This document shows positions 25,780-39,378 of a stretch of DNA of 64,000 nucleotides, piece after piece. Numbering within the stretch: the stretch's first letter is position 1; the number at the start of each line of letters is the position of its first letter. Under the pieces are notes generated by a model. The model was not told the DNA's origin. It was given only the letters and a program-made list of their open reading frames with translations, and searched no databases. The translations under genes were made by a program, and so were the position numbers. The DNA comes from Motacilla alba alba. Lineage: Eukaryota > Chordata > Aves > Passeriformes > Motacillidae. The DNA lies in assembly GCF_015832195.1 (NCBI RefSeq), contig NC_052046.1:14934161-14998160 (forward strand), read 5' to 3'.

Positions 25780-28194
25780 GGTAATGCTTGTGTTTCTGTT
25801 TCCCTTCCTCTAGAACTGGGGATTTTTTCCTAACTCCTACTTTCATCTTCTTTATAGTAGGAAGGCAGAAGACATCAATACAGAGGCTTTGTTGCAGAAT
25901 TCACAGTCTTTGTGCCAGTAAAAGAAGGTGGACTTCCCTTTGTCTTCTTTCCCATCAAGTCACTTAACAAATATCCTCCCCTCACTCCTTAAGAGACAGA
26001 CAACCATGAACCATGTACTTGGTTCATGTATCTCTAAAAGGTAATAAAAAAGTGTCCTACTTTCAGCTAATCTACTTCAAAATTGCCACTCAACCTGTCC
26101 TGGTGTGCTTATTTGCAGTAATTAACTAACTGACACAACCATGTAGGGCCTAGAAAATGTACTTTAAAATACCTCCTTGGACAACAGTCATTAAAATAGA
26201 ATAAAAAGAAAGCAAAATATGTCACCTTCCATTTCCACAAGGCTATTAATTAAAAAAAGTTAAACTGTAAAACATCATCATTGATCGGAAAACCCCATGC
26301 CTTGTAGACAGAGTCCTGTTAAAGAAAAATAAAATAAATTAATAATCAAGTCAGTAAAGACAAGTGTTTTCAACCAACACTACCAAGTACCCATCTAACT
26401 CATCGCTTACCACACAAAAAGTCAGTGATCAAGAGGAGAGAAAAAAGCCTTGAATTCTCATCTGGTTTGAGGTGAAACAAAAAGTTGCTTGGTTTTCTTG
26501 TGGGGAAAAAAGTCATCTGTGTACCTACCATAGAAACAACAGGCTACTGAACTAGGAGTTTTCCTCTGTTGTCTGGGTAAGTCTTCTTTACAACATTTTT
26601 ATTGAGGAAATAATACTGGTTCATCACAGAGACACGTAATGTGTGATTTTGTACCATTGGCAATAAACAGAACAAGGAGAGGACACCTAGTGGTGGCCTC
26701 TGACAACCAGGGCTGTTACCATGGGAGCAACAGATCAAATCTTCAATGCAGGACCTGATTTGGCAGGACTCTCACACTCTTAATTTTTGATCACTTCAGT
26801 AAGTCTTAGCATTCCAGCAAGCTTTTATTTATGCACTCTTCTGGACCTGCATTACTGTGATTATCAGAAATAAAACCAGCAAATTTGGAATATGGTATGT
26901 CAGTGCAATATGCTCAGGAGTGTGTTTCATTAAACGCTAGAGCTTTATCCGCAACTAGAGTGGACATTGATACTTAGGTAGGTTTATGAAACACAAAAAG
27001 GTCTGGCAAATTGAAAACCAGATTTCAGTAAAAGTTAAACCAAAATAAGACATGGCTGCAGTTCACAATTTTTGCACATTTTGCCGTCTGATTTTTTGCA
27101 GAAAATAACCTTTATTATATTACTTGCAATAAGCATTGATTCTCGGTAAAAATGGTTCTAGTTCTACATAATCACACATCCCCGAAGAAAAAAAACTTAG
27201 GAGACATTTTTGGAAGAACCACTTCTACTTAGTCATAGATTTCCTAAGTCTTGTCTGTGTTTAGAATAGCTGTAAGCAAAGCTGTTGAAGTCTGGGGTTT
27301 ATGAAGCTTTTGGAAAATATTGTTATTTTAAAGAACCAGTAAACTAGTATCATAGGCAAATGCAAAGCAAAGTGGCATATTATTTGGCATGGAACAATGT
27401 ATCTATTTTAATTGTTTTTATCTTTTATTTTAATTGTTCACTGATCCATGAGCATATTTAACTGAGAATAATCTACTAGTTGCATGTAAGCCTATGCAAA
27501 AAAACATTAAAAGTCAGAAGTTTAAGTAGTCTCATAAAGGTTATAAGAATCAGGTCCAGGACCTCCTGCTCAGTACTTTTAGGAACGTAAATTGAAAAAA
27601 AAAACCCCAAAACAAGCCACCTGTCAGAAATTACTGCAAAATTATAATTTCTGTAATCACCAATTTAAATATAATTTTTTTCTTTCATATAATTTATTTT
27701 AAGTAAATACATTATCTGTTGTCAATATCGGAGTCTAAAGGACTGTAATATTAGAATTTGTAGCTAAAAAGCTGTCTCAGGGAAGTGTGAATTTGCATAT
27801 TCAGTAAATTATTTCCTGCCCACATATCTCCTCTCCCTTTCTTGAAGTGTTTCTTCCCATTTCCACTGAGCCATTCATTTGGGTAAGTAATTAACATCAG
27901 ACTGATATGAATATATCAATCAGTTTTCATATATATTCCACCACAGGCTATAGCTGTTCCATAACACTTAATGAGGAGAAAGCTTCTGCAATGCATATAT
28001 TATTTACATCAATATTACTTTAGATGGCTGCCGGCAGCTTGATCTTAATTTAATTGACTTAAATGATGCGGAAATAAATAAAGAAAAGGAACCATGTTTC
28101 ACCAGTGTCATGTAAGAATCTTTTAAAGTTTTGCTCATCTTAAGATTCAGGATACCCATCACCTGAATTCCACATATGTGATATGAATAAAAGC

Positions 28195-28212
28195 TCTTCA
28201 CATATGTGAAGA
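28195..28212. repeat. Perfect 18-base palindrome
   Basis: TCTTCACATATGTGAAGA is its own reverse complement. A related core, CACATATGTG, occurs 40-odd bases earlier at 28161-28170. It includes an E-box (CATATG). Confidence 0.95.
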
Positions 28213-28787
28213 AAAGCTCAAACAATGTCAGCCTGCCTTTTTTATTTGAGGATATTGAAATACAGGGATAACTCCCTTATCATACAACTTGGGTCGTTCA
28301 TACATCAGTTATCCACGAACAACAGTTTTCCAAGTATTCTCTTGGCACACTATGAAGATTGAGTTTGCTGGCTGTCCTCTCAGTATTTTTGACATAATGC
28401 TTATTCTACTGGAACCAAATACATATATTTCAGATTTATCTGCACCACATTTAAAACCAACATGTCAGTTCATACACAAAAACTATTAAATCCTTTTAAC
28501 CACACACAAACAGGCTCCAGTTCTGTGCCATAAAGATTAGTCAACAGTTGCTCCTTCATGTCCATGTGCAAATACACACATACAGAGAACATTAAAACCA
28601 GCAGCAGTCCCAGTGACTACCCCATGGGATGATCCAGTTATTGTTTCCCAGTAATTCTGCAAATGTCATCCCTAACCATTTGTTTTGTCTGTTTTAAAAC
28701 ATTAAGACATTGTAACACATATTTTCCAGGAGGCCATATATGAAAATCCATGACCTTCTTCATTTCTGCTCCCTGTAAAATGCTAAA

Positions 28788-28788
<1 letters not shown>

Positions 28789-28840
<52 letters not shown>
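28789..28840 (+). repeat. Poly-A tract of 52 bases
   Basis: An uninterrupted run of 52 A, followed by an A-rich degenerate tail (CAAAGAAATAAACAAAAAAACC). CR1 elements do not end in poly-A, so a CR1 tail is not the explanation. It may be a simple homopolymer expansion or the tail of a retrotransposed transcript. Confidence 0.95.
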
Positions 28841-28841
<1 letters not shown>

Positions 28842-30659
28842 AAAGAAATAAACAAAAAAACCTATCTTTTTTCTCTCACAGATTTCATTTTGGGATTTAT
28901 CAAGGCCTGATTCAGACTATATATTTCTCTCTGTTCTTGCATGTGATAATTTCTTTCAAAATCAGTCAGTGAAATTTTTGCTGCTTTATTACAGGCTCAA
29001 AATAACTCCCAAAAAAGAAAAAAAACCTCTACCTTTAGATCCTCTTTTACCTTCTTGTGAACGTCTTTCACAAATTTACTAGTAGAATTAAAGGTGAAGT
29101 TGCAATCAAGCAGCCATTGGCTAAACCGACCAAACAGCAGCTACTGCTGATTTGGACCACATACTCTGGCCACTTTTAGTCCCATTTAGTGGCCAATTCA
29201 ACTGTTTTTATTTACACTACCTGATTTCTCTTTGACAACTGACAGAAAGGGAGGGGAAAAGGAATTTATTTCTCTGCCTAGTAAGCCTTTACAGCGGCAA
29301 GTGACTAACTCAAGCTGCCAGAAAATAATGTCATTGAATTCATTTCAGAAGGTTGTCTCTCTGTGAAGCACAGAGGAGACAAAAGCACAGCTTTATGGTA
29401 GAATTGCAAAATATGCTTAATCATTTGCCTTAGTTGAATTGAGTACAAAAACTACAGTGCTCTATTTTCGTGCAAAAACATCTTTTCAGTGCTTTACAGA
29501 GAGGCAAAAAGAAGTAGTTTTACCAAAAAGAGTAATAAAAAATAATGACCTAATTCAGAGGCTTTTTGAGAGACTGCTATAAATTTTTTAGACTTTTGAT
29601 ATTTAGCATCATCCAGCATCATGCCACTTTAAATTATAATCTGACTTTATTTGAGATAGCTCTGCTTTAAGGTTCCTCTTAAACCAGAAAGTGTGTATTA
29701 TACTTGAGATAACCAACAGAAAAAGCACCAAAAATAGGACCAAATCGTCCTTCAATATTCATTTAATTAAATAAATCTTTGTCACATAGGTAAATAAATT
29801 TATGGAAATCAATTTTAATACTGCTTCCATGATAATGCTCTACAAAATAATTCTCCTTATGCTTACTGCAAGAAAGGTTTAGAAAACAGCAGTTATTTTT
29901 CCTATGGCTTTAGCACTTCTGCTTAAAACACATGATGATATTGAGAACTACAGAAATGAGGACAGGCAAGAAACAAAATGGTGGTACATGCCAATGCACT
30001 GAACACTTCCTAGCAATGAGTATGCCAAAGTGGGAATGCCAATAATTTCCTGGAAAAGTCACTAGGCCAAATTGAAAGGCAGCATAACATCATGCCTAGA
30101 AACAATGGAGCTGACAGTTTAGAAGGCAGTGACTCAAAATTTGAACTACCCATTTTTCGTAAAGAAGGCCCATTCTTATGATATTCAGCTAACATACAGC
30201 CTTCAAACAATGAGCATTCTGAGGAAATCTACTCAATGGTAGATGGTTTCAATTTCTTCTAAAATAGAAAAAAATAAACAAGTTTAAGTTCTCTGTGACT
30301 ATAAGAGTATTAATAAATTTAAGTGCTAGTCATGAAACTCTAGTGCAGGTTTAGGTGCTTGTCAAAATTTCTAGTATTCCTTTCTAGTGCCTTATTCTGA
30401 TATTTTGGACATTTTGTAACATCATTAGGAGTCCATCCATGCAAATTGTACCAACGCCAAACACATTTTGGTCTCTGCCATTAGCAGAGAGAAGACAGTT
30501 ACTCTGCGCTGGTTTTGTCCAAAAAGGCCTTGACACTAGCATGTGTTTGTAATTACATCAGCTAGTGAGGAAAAGCTGTGTTACATTCTTGTTCTGGTGC
30601 AGCTCTTCACAGAGATTGACTAGTGTTGGGTAGCAATAAAATCTTAGTGAATGATGTTA

Positions 30660-31166
<507 letters not shown>

Positions 31167-32507
31167 TCATGCCACCAACTTCACCACCAGATTTTGTTAT
31201 TACTAACTAAATTCTTGTTGCTTTAACTCATTCAGCATATTCATAGTCAGTAAAGACACTGTAATTAACACATTTTATTATATGCCTTCCTTCTCAAAAA
31301 TATGCACGTAGAATAAAGGCAGTACTATGGCCTCTCAGTCCATGGTATATCACACACTGAAAGGTGGGCATGTGTGGCACTGAGCAGACTTATTCAGAGT
31401 CCAATCAAAACCTCTTTGAGCTTTTATATAGATAAAAATGATGTCTTGCACCAACCAGAACTGCTTCATCAATGCAACAGTTTTCCTAAAATTTCTGTCC
31501 AAATCGAAAGCCAATTACTTAACAGATATATTAAATGTCAGTATCTCTTTTCAAATGTACTGATAACATTGCAGTGCTGGAATAAAATTACAGGAAGAGG
31601 AAAAAAGCACCGAAGCAAAAATCAGAAACAATAATTAGGTAGCATAAAACCCTTCATCCACTTAGTTGAACTTTCATGCATTTTTACAACCTCACAGAGT
31701 ATATTCTTTCAGAGCTAGCTAAAGCACATTAGAAAAAATAGCTGCAATTTGCATAGTAATAGTAAGGGGTACTGCATTTCACCATTTTTGCTCTGGAAGG
31801 ATCTAAAGGCTCACCTCTAACACTGTTAGAGTAATCACCATGATTGATACAATGTGGTAGAAGGATGGACTTCTTTCTCTAGTATCTGTGATGGAAATGC
31901 TGAGTAAATGCACCCATTACATAGAATGTCTATCCGGATGAAAGATTTCCAGGGGACAGCCATATATATCAGATTTTAAGCAAATTATGATAAATCCGAA
32001 AGGTTAAATAGTCAAAGAAAGCTATTCTTAAGCAGTAAAAGAACTGAAACAGATACTCAGAAAAGTCTGAACCCCATGCATAATCTCTTATTCTGCTCAA
32101 GAACATGATCTGGTCAACTAAAATTGATTTGGAGAGGTACAGAAACCAACCAACAACAGTTACAACAGTTACCATGGACTAATCATAGTTTCTAGAAGAC
32201 TAGAGGCAGCAGTGGCTCCACAACTATCCCTCTGCTCTGTCCCTCTGTCACAATGGGGCCTGAAGCAGGGGACATGTCATGGACATACCACCAGCGCAAC
32301 ACTTCTATATTGACTTCCAGGCTACTTCCATCCCACTAATACCAGCTGCCTGACATGCAACACACCCTCATCTTGGTAAAGGTTCATGGCAACCAGCAAA
32401 AATAATAGCTTAACTGGCCACAAAAGATTTCAGAATCACAAGCCTAGTTTTTGCTAGACTTGCACAAAGAATATCGATTACATTAGATTTCAGAGATTGC
32501 TTCTTGT

Positions 32508-32905
32508 ATTATCATAAAATTATAGATTGGTTTGGGGTGAAAGGGACATAAAAGATCATCCACTTCCAACTCCTGTGCCATAGGCAGGGACATCTTCCAT
32601 TAGACCAGGCTCCTCAGAGCTCCACCTAGCCTGTGGATCCCCTCTTCCAGGGACGGGGCATCCACACAGCCTCTCTGGGCAAACTGTGCAAGAACCTCAC
32701 CAACTTCACAATAAAAATCTTTTTTTAATATCTAATCTAAACCTCTTTCAATCTGAATCCATTCCGACTTGTTCTGTCACTACATGCCCTTGAAAACAGT
32801 CTGTATCCATCTTTCTTCTAGACTCCCTTCCGGTACTAAAAAGACACACTTATGTCACATCAAAACCTTTTTTTCTCCAGGCTGAAAAATCATAAAGATT
32901 TAGCT
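32508..32905 (-). mobile_element. CR1 LINE 3' fragment in HCN1 intron 1
   Basis: About 400 bases of anti-sense CR1: a tail remnant (ATCATAAAATTATAGATTGG), CATCCACTTCCAACTCCTGTG, CCATAGGCAGGGACATCTTCC, CAGCCTCTCTGGGCAAACTGT, CTACATGCCCTTGAAAACAG and CTCCAGGCTGAAAAATC in the expected order. It lies about 1.4 kb upstream of HCN1 exon 2, in the same orientation as the gene. Confidence 0.9.
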
Positions 32906-33290
32906 TTTATAAATTCCCTTTTTTTCAGGTCTACCTTGGAAGTGAATACTCCTAAGTTTACAGAGTGCTCATCAGAGAGTATCAATTATTATCTGTAACT
33001 GTAAAACACACTAAAGTAAAAACAGCATAGGATTGAGAACAGCATGAGAATTCCCAGTTTCAAAATTATTTATTCCAAGAGACACCTGGAGAGATTAAAC
33101 TATCATTTGAGAGAAGAGAGAAGCTGGCAATATACCTCTAACTGGTACTCAGAAACTCTATGAAATAGACTATAACAATTATTCCCTGTGTGCCACAATG
33201 TGATTTGTGTCTTACACATTTTCAGTCTTGCAATAAATGTGAACACTAACTGCTAAAAATGTTCAGGTTTTTTCAGGCTGTATGTATTTT

Positions 33291-33341
33291 TGTTCACCAT
33301 ATGATAGTGTTCACCATATGATAGTATTCACCATATCGGGC
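33291..33341 (+). repeat. Minisatellite, 17-base unit x 3
   Basis: Two perfect copies of TGTTCACCATATGATAG (33291-33307 and 33308-33324), followed by a third, TATTCACCATATCGGGC, that diverges at its 3' end. Lies in HCN1 intron 1. Confidence 0.95.
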
Positions 33342-35360
33342 AAAAATTTCCCAATTTCTCCTGTCTTTTTTAATTCCTGTAATACTTTTCACTAGATTCC
33401 TTTTCAGCAATCTGGAACTCCTTTTCAGTAACTTAGAATTACCACAAGGATCCACTAAATTCAATACATCACTACCACTGTGACCTGCAAGTCAAATTAC
33501 CACAAACACTTTTAAAATGCTATCAATCAAAGTACTTCACAAAAGTGCTCGGGGAGAATAAACATCTTTGAGGAATCCTTAAAACTAGTGGAAAACAAGT
33601 AGAAAATATGAGAGGTGTCCTTGCATCTGTGGCTCACTCCTAAGCAAAGCATTGCTGACTTCAGATTGACCGTTACATTTCTCTAGCACAGTTATGCAAC
33701 AAAGGCTAACCAAAGCCACACAACAACCAGCCACCCAGCCAACACAGGAGATAATACAGGACCAGGTGTTTTTAACCTACGTTAATCCGCGGTTTAAAGG
33801 ATCATCGCGTACTGCGATTATGCAAAACACACTGGTGTTCCTGATGCTGAATGTCAGCAAAAGTGGTAGCATCAGGGCTAAAATAATACTGACTGGTAAG
33901 GACTTTTGTATTTTAGCCCACAATACAATATAAGCTGATTAGTTAGTAAGAAAAACCCTTATTATTTTTCATTTAGAAATTACTTGGACATTTTCTTTAA
34001 GGAAAATGTCTCCAAACGCTATTCTGTTGGCCACGATTTATTTCAGGTGAGAAAAACTAGATGCAACTGCCTGTATTGCCCTTCCTTGACCTGTGCAGAG
34101 AAAGTAATACAATGAGTTCCTTGCCTACGGTTCAGAACATCCTACTATTCATGTAACAGAGGAAGCTACAAAGCCTCACAAGATAGTGCAAGGAGCTGCC
34201 ATTGACACACTGAGATAATCCTTAGTTTCAAACTAATTTTAGAATTTTTTCCTACTTCCCCTAACCCAGTGAGGATGTTTATGAATGTACAATTTACAAT
34301 CTCAAGAGTTCCACATTTATGTAAATTATTATAAAATGTGAAGAGCAAGGAAGAGGTAGGCTTATTACTCAAAATTTTCGAGAATCAGGAAAAAAAGCAG
34401 GAGTTTGGGGGTAATGAGATCTTCCAAAGCTCAAACCGAGAAGCAAGAATTGATCTTGGCCCCACAGCAAAGAGCTTATGCTCAGCTGAAGCTAACTCAG
34501 TGAAGCTACTACCAGCCATTAACAGAGGGTGCAGAGGTCATCGCTGCACTGCATTGAACTATTCCTGATGTTTTTTAAATGTTTCTAAATGTTTCAGAGG
34601 TATAATACCTCTAGGCAAAAAAAAAAAAAAAGAAGTCTTCAAGTATTAAAATATAAACCCCAATTCTGAGGCACATTTTTACAAAATTTAAAAAAAAATA
34701 TTTTATAGAGAAATATTAAAAAGAACCCCAACAACATACTAAATACTACTTTGGAATTCTCAAAATGAACTGGTGATCTTTTCACTCATAATTTATTTAC
34801 TATATTTTTCAAAATTACAGTAATAGCAGTGTTTTTTTCTAGAATATTGTGCTGACTGCCACAGGCTGTCCTGGATAGGATGAACAGCCTGTTCAAAATG
34901 AGTGCCTACCCAAGCAATGAGAAAGAGTTACTTAGTATTAATTAATCACTATTTGTATTAGGCTTAATAATGTAAGACACTATGAATTCTAACAGGCATT
35001 TTATTTTCCAGCTTATATCCCTAACCCAGAAAAAACAGTCTTAAGAAAGGAAATTTCATCTCTGAATTAATTTGCTGCATAATTTGCTGTACATACAAAT
35101 TCAGATTTGCTTGCCTTATTATTTCCTTTTTCTGCCCATCAACAGCAGATTCTCAATTTCCTTGAATCAGCGTAGTTTGAGATATGATTATCCTTACTGC
35201 ACACCCAGACTGCACCAGTAGAAGTTGTCAGTGGTCTCACAAACCACACAGCAGAGCGAGCGGCGTCTCTCAGGCATTGAGGGGTGTGAATGGAGGCTGC
35301 AGGGCAGTCAGGGCTTTGCTTAAGTTTACATTTTATCAGTTTCAAGAAAGACTGTAAAAA

Positions 35361-35400
35361 TTCTGATCTTTTATTAAAAACTCTGATCTTTTATTAAAAA
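35361..35400 (+). repeat. Tandem duplication, 20-base unit x 2
   Basis: TTCTGATCTTTTATTAAAAA and CTCTGATCTTTTATTAAAAA are adjacent and differ only at the first base, so the duplication is recent. Intron 1. Confidence 0.95.
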
Positions 35401-38216
35401 AATCAGTAAATCATATCAGTATAACTTCAGGAAATTCAGTTAAACACTGAAAATAAATACTCATCTACATTACAAACTGAAAGGCCATTGATAAGATACT
35501 AACTCACATTGCTTGTAAAATACCTCTGAAGCAAAACATGATGCATCACAGATTAGGTTTTGCTGATCTCAGATGCAACACAATTTCACTATATTCATTC
35601 AGAGAATCAGGAACTGCAAAAAAAAAATTCACAAGCTTTCCTAGAAAACTTACTTCTTCTTTAGCTAAACATTATGATTGACTAGCAGATGCTCAGTGAA
35701 ATGAACACTTACTTTCCTTTTTGTTTTGTTTTGCATTATTTTTTTTTAATCTCACCTTCAAACACAGCTTTATTTCCTTTGCTTTCATAGATCACTGGTT
35801 CACCTAACAGAGAAATCAATGTCCGATTTAAACAGAACAATCTTAGCAGATATAATAGTAATTTTAAATTTTGTGGTACTGTATGGTGGCAAACACTAAA
35901 CATGGTATTATTCATATCAGAATTCCATTCTCATTGGACAAGTTATCTTTCTCTGGTTGGGCAACTCCATTATTCTACTAAGAGGGAACAAAGCTGGATG
36001 CCTGAAAACATCTGCAAAACACAGATAATTACTAGGATGTGTTGAAGGACAGGAGAATGAAGACAGGAGTGTTTTCTTTAGAGGACCCAATTCTTTTAAT
36101 GATTGCACAGGTGTCTGTGCATGAAAACTTTTGAAAAAAATTATCACTATTTTTTTTACAACCTTAAAATGAGGATATCCCCTTCCGCCCAGCTATCCAT
36201 TTTCATTCTGCCCATCTGTTTCTCTCTTACAAATACACACACCTAGAGGAAAACAAGCCGCTTCTGGGAAAAAGACATACAAATTAAATACTAAATTAAT
36301 TCTATTTTAGCAAGAAATACTGCATTCAATATCCTCCATAGAGAAAACTCTGTTAAATGCTGCCAATCCATACTTGATTGCTTCAGAGATTTTGGGTCAG
36401 CAGCAATTTTTTTTTATTTTAGTATTTCCAAACTTAAAATTTACTGTAATCTATCTCTGTGACTATATTAATATAAAGGCATTAAAATTACCAGTGCAGT
36501 GTCACTATGTTTAGATGGCCTGTTTTGCACGAGCAAACAGGTCACTTCTACAGGTTCTGTCATTCTTCTGCATGGATAAAACTTTCCTCATCTGCATGTA
36601 ACTCATTTTGCAAAGCTTTAGGAAGACCAAAATCTGGGGTTGGTATTTTGTTTTGCTTTTAAGAAATAAACTGTGCTCCTTAAATTGTCAATTTAGATTT
36701 TTTAGGCTACTCTATTTCCACCTTGACAACTTTAAGCTTATATTAAGTAAACACAAACAAGGAAATGTTGCAAGGCTGAAACAAAATCTCTTTTGTGGCT
36801 CACCTCCCTTGATTGCAAAGCACACATTATAGCAGAATTCCAATTGTGTGTCCTACACACCCAGTGGAGATGCTGAAGGGCAGAAATATGATGTGACACT
36901 TTCTCAGGTGAAAATTTCATCAGTGTTTGCCATTTTTTTTCAATTCATATCACTAGCTTAATGAACATTCATTGACTTAGCAAGGTAACCTGCTAGAGCA
37001 GCAGAAAGGCTTTCTCTACCTGTCTGAGACTGGTCAGTCTGGGAGGAGGCAGAGTGTTCTGACAACTGTGTTTCCCTGGCTGAAATTGAAGCAGTGCTGG
37101 ACTTGGGAATCTTCCAGCTTAATGGTTTCATTCTGATGGAGACTAAAAGCAATTAAAGAAATAACCTAATAATGAAGTTTTCAGACCACCAGAAATCTTA
37201 ATTTGATTTCAGAATATTACTGGAGTCCATTACTTCAAGGTTAGCCATGTATACTTAAGAGATCCAATGTATGTCCCTTGCTGGTTTGTTGGTTTTGTTT
37301 TTTTTTTTAATTTTGATACGATTTCCTACCACAAAAAGATATTACTACAGTTCGGTCACACTGAGTCTTCTTTTCTATATAACCACAGAATGTATTTAAA
37401 ATTACAAACTTTCACAATTTCAAAAAGATTTTGTTATTTTTATCTCTTTAAACCCACTTAGCAGTGGCAATTTGCAATTTGTTGCTCAGTTGTGATTCTA
37501 TGCACAAGGCAGATGATTAGATAAATGCAGCTCTCAGGGGACTCGATCAGAGCCCAGTGAAGCCAGTGAACAGCAATTTACTACTTTGAAAAGTCTTTGG
37601 TTACATAGTTTGGCTAGGTTTAAAGATTGAGTGCTTTGAATACTAGAAAACAAAACCACATTACTGACCATGGAAGGATGCTACAAAACTAGTTAACTCT
37701 TACACACATTTATTTTTTTACTGATTTATCTATATATGTATGTTTGTATGTACCTTTTCACTACATTTTCAATTAATATTTAACCAGTGGAGATTTCACC
37801 AAAAGATATATTGGTTCTTGCTATGCATTCAGTAGCTTCCATATGAAGTTTTCATAGTATTTTCTATGCATTAACAAATTCAGTCTCAGACTTCAGGGAA
37901 ATAAAGGTACAGTTAGGAGAAGTAACTGCACTTACTGCATAAAAGAGGAGAGGACAGACAGGACAAAGAGAAATTTATACAATATAGCAATATTATTTAA
38001 AAATTAGATTCTTAGTTTTTAGCCAATAATCCCCTAACACAACTGCTTGAATACCACTGATACTTGCAGTTGCTTTTCCTCCACAGAAACTTATTAAACT
38101 ACAGTAGAAAGAATTAAAGCCTGACTTCCACTTAAACTTGGAGAAGAACAGTGGATCATTGTCAGCGGAGCTGTGATAATGCTTTTGCTCTCCCTCATTT
38201 TTACATAACTCCTTTC

Positions 38217-38320
38217 TGAGCAACTTGATCTAGTGGATTGCATCCCCACCTGTGGCAGGGTGCTTGGAACAACATGAGCTTCAAGGTCCCTTCCAAGCCT
38301 AGCCATTCTATGATTCCAAG
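38217..38320 (+). mobile_element. CR1 LINE terminal 3' fragment
   Basis: Sense CR1 3' end of about 100 bases: CAACTTGATCTAGTGGATTG, CACCTGTGGCAGGGTGCTTGG, CTTCAAGGTCCCTTCCAAGCC and the tail CCATTCTATGATTCCAAG. Orientation is opposite to HCN1. The tail is well preserved, so this may be a younger copy than those at 1.6 and 2.2 kb. Confidence 0.9.
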
Positions 38321-39291
38321 ATTCCTCAGCACCATTCCTCATTAAAAAATGTGGGTACTGCCCCTGTCCAGATAAGTACTAGGCCAGAAAAAGGCACTGA
38401 TGAGGAGTTAGGGCCCACAAATACATTTTCCATAGCAAGTGTTGATTGTCTCTTTGCATATCTGATCGAATGGATATATAGCACATCAAGATTGCTGCTG
38501 CATCAACACATGTCACAGCGCAAGCACCACAGCTTCCTCCAATCCATCCCCTCACACAAGCTATCAGGCCATTGCTCTTAGAATCAGGCAACATTTTGTG
38601 TAGGGGCTGTAACTGATTTGTTTCAATTTGATATTATCAGCCCTTAAACCAACTAAAAAGTGCCACATATTGGTTATCTAAGTGTGTCAGCAAATTTCTG
38701 TAGTGGATCACTGTAAAATATGCATTCACATTCTCAAATTAGAAATGACCACTTTAAAGGCATGTAAAAAAGTTTCAAAGAGACAGATCTAAAAATATTT
38801 CAGCTGCAAAATAATCTTGTATATCATGTTGGAACACTTGCATTAATTAAGAATTTTGTAGTGACAGTAATTTTAGGAGTGCCATTTAGAAACATGACAT
38901 TTAGGATGCCTCCATACTAAAAATTCAGAGGATTAAATTGGAAGAAGCCCTCTGTAATTCTCAACAAAGAATCAAGTGAAAAGGAAGGTAACTTCCTAAT
39001 GCCCTTCCAAAAATTAGAAAGCCAATCAGTATCAATTAATATTTTATTTTAATAGATTTTTTCTTTAAACAACTAAATCTCTCCATTATTATATATATAC
39101 GATAGTCATGTATAATCTTTAAGTTTCTGCCGACAGGGAAAATTCTATTTTCTCTACTTCAGAGAAAGAGATGACAGGGAAGACATCATTCAGTAGCTAT
39201 TAATAGATCTCAGGCATAGGGTTTGGGGAGGAGACAGGCCATGACCACCAAATGAGGTGGAACAATTCATTTTTTTACATAAATACCTCTA

Positions 39292-39378
39292 ATAAAAACA
39301 AACAATCACACAAACAAAAACAAACAAAATAAAAAAAAACACACAAAAAAAAAAAACCCCAAAAAACAAAAACCAAGG
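39292..39378 (+). repeat. (CAAA)n and A-rich low-complexity tract
   Basis: Mixed ACAAA, ACACAAA and poly-A runs of up to 12 A, including an A12-CCCC-A6 block. Lies in intron 1, with no element body seen. Confidence 0.88.

Noticed and set aside
31969..32175. 68-codon hydrophobic minus-strand open frame 0.9 kb upstream of HCN1 exon 2
   Set aside because: Considered as an extra HCN1 exon. It resembles no channel segment, and exon 1 already joins exon 2 in frame.
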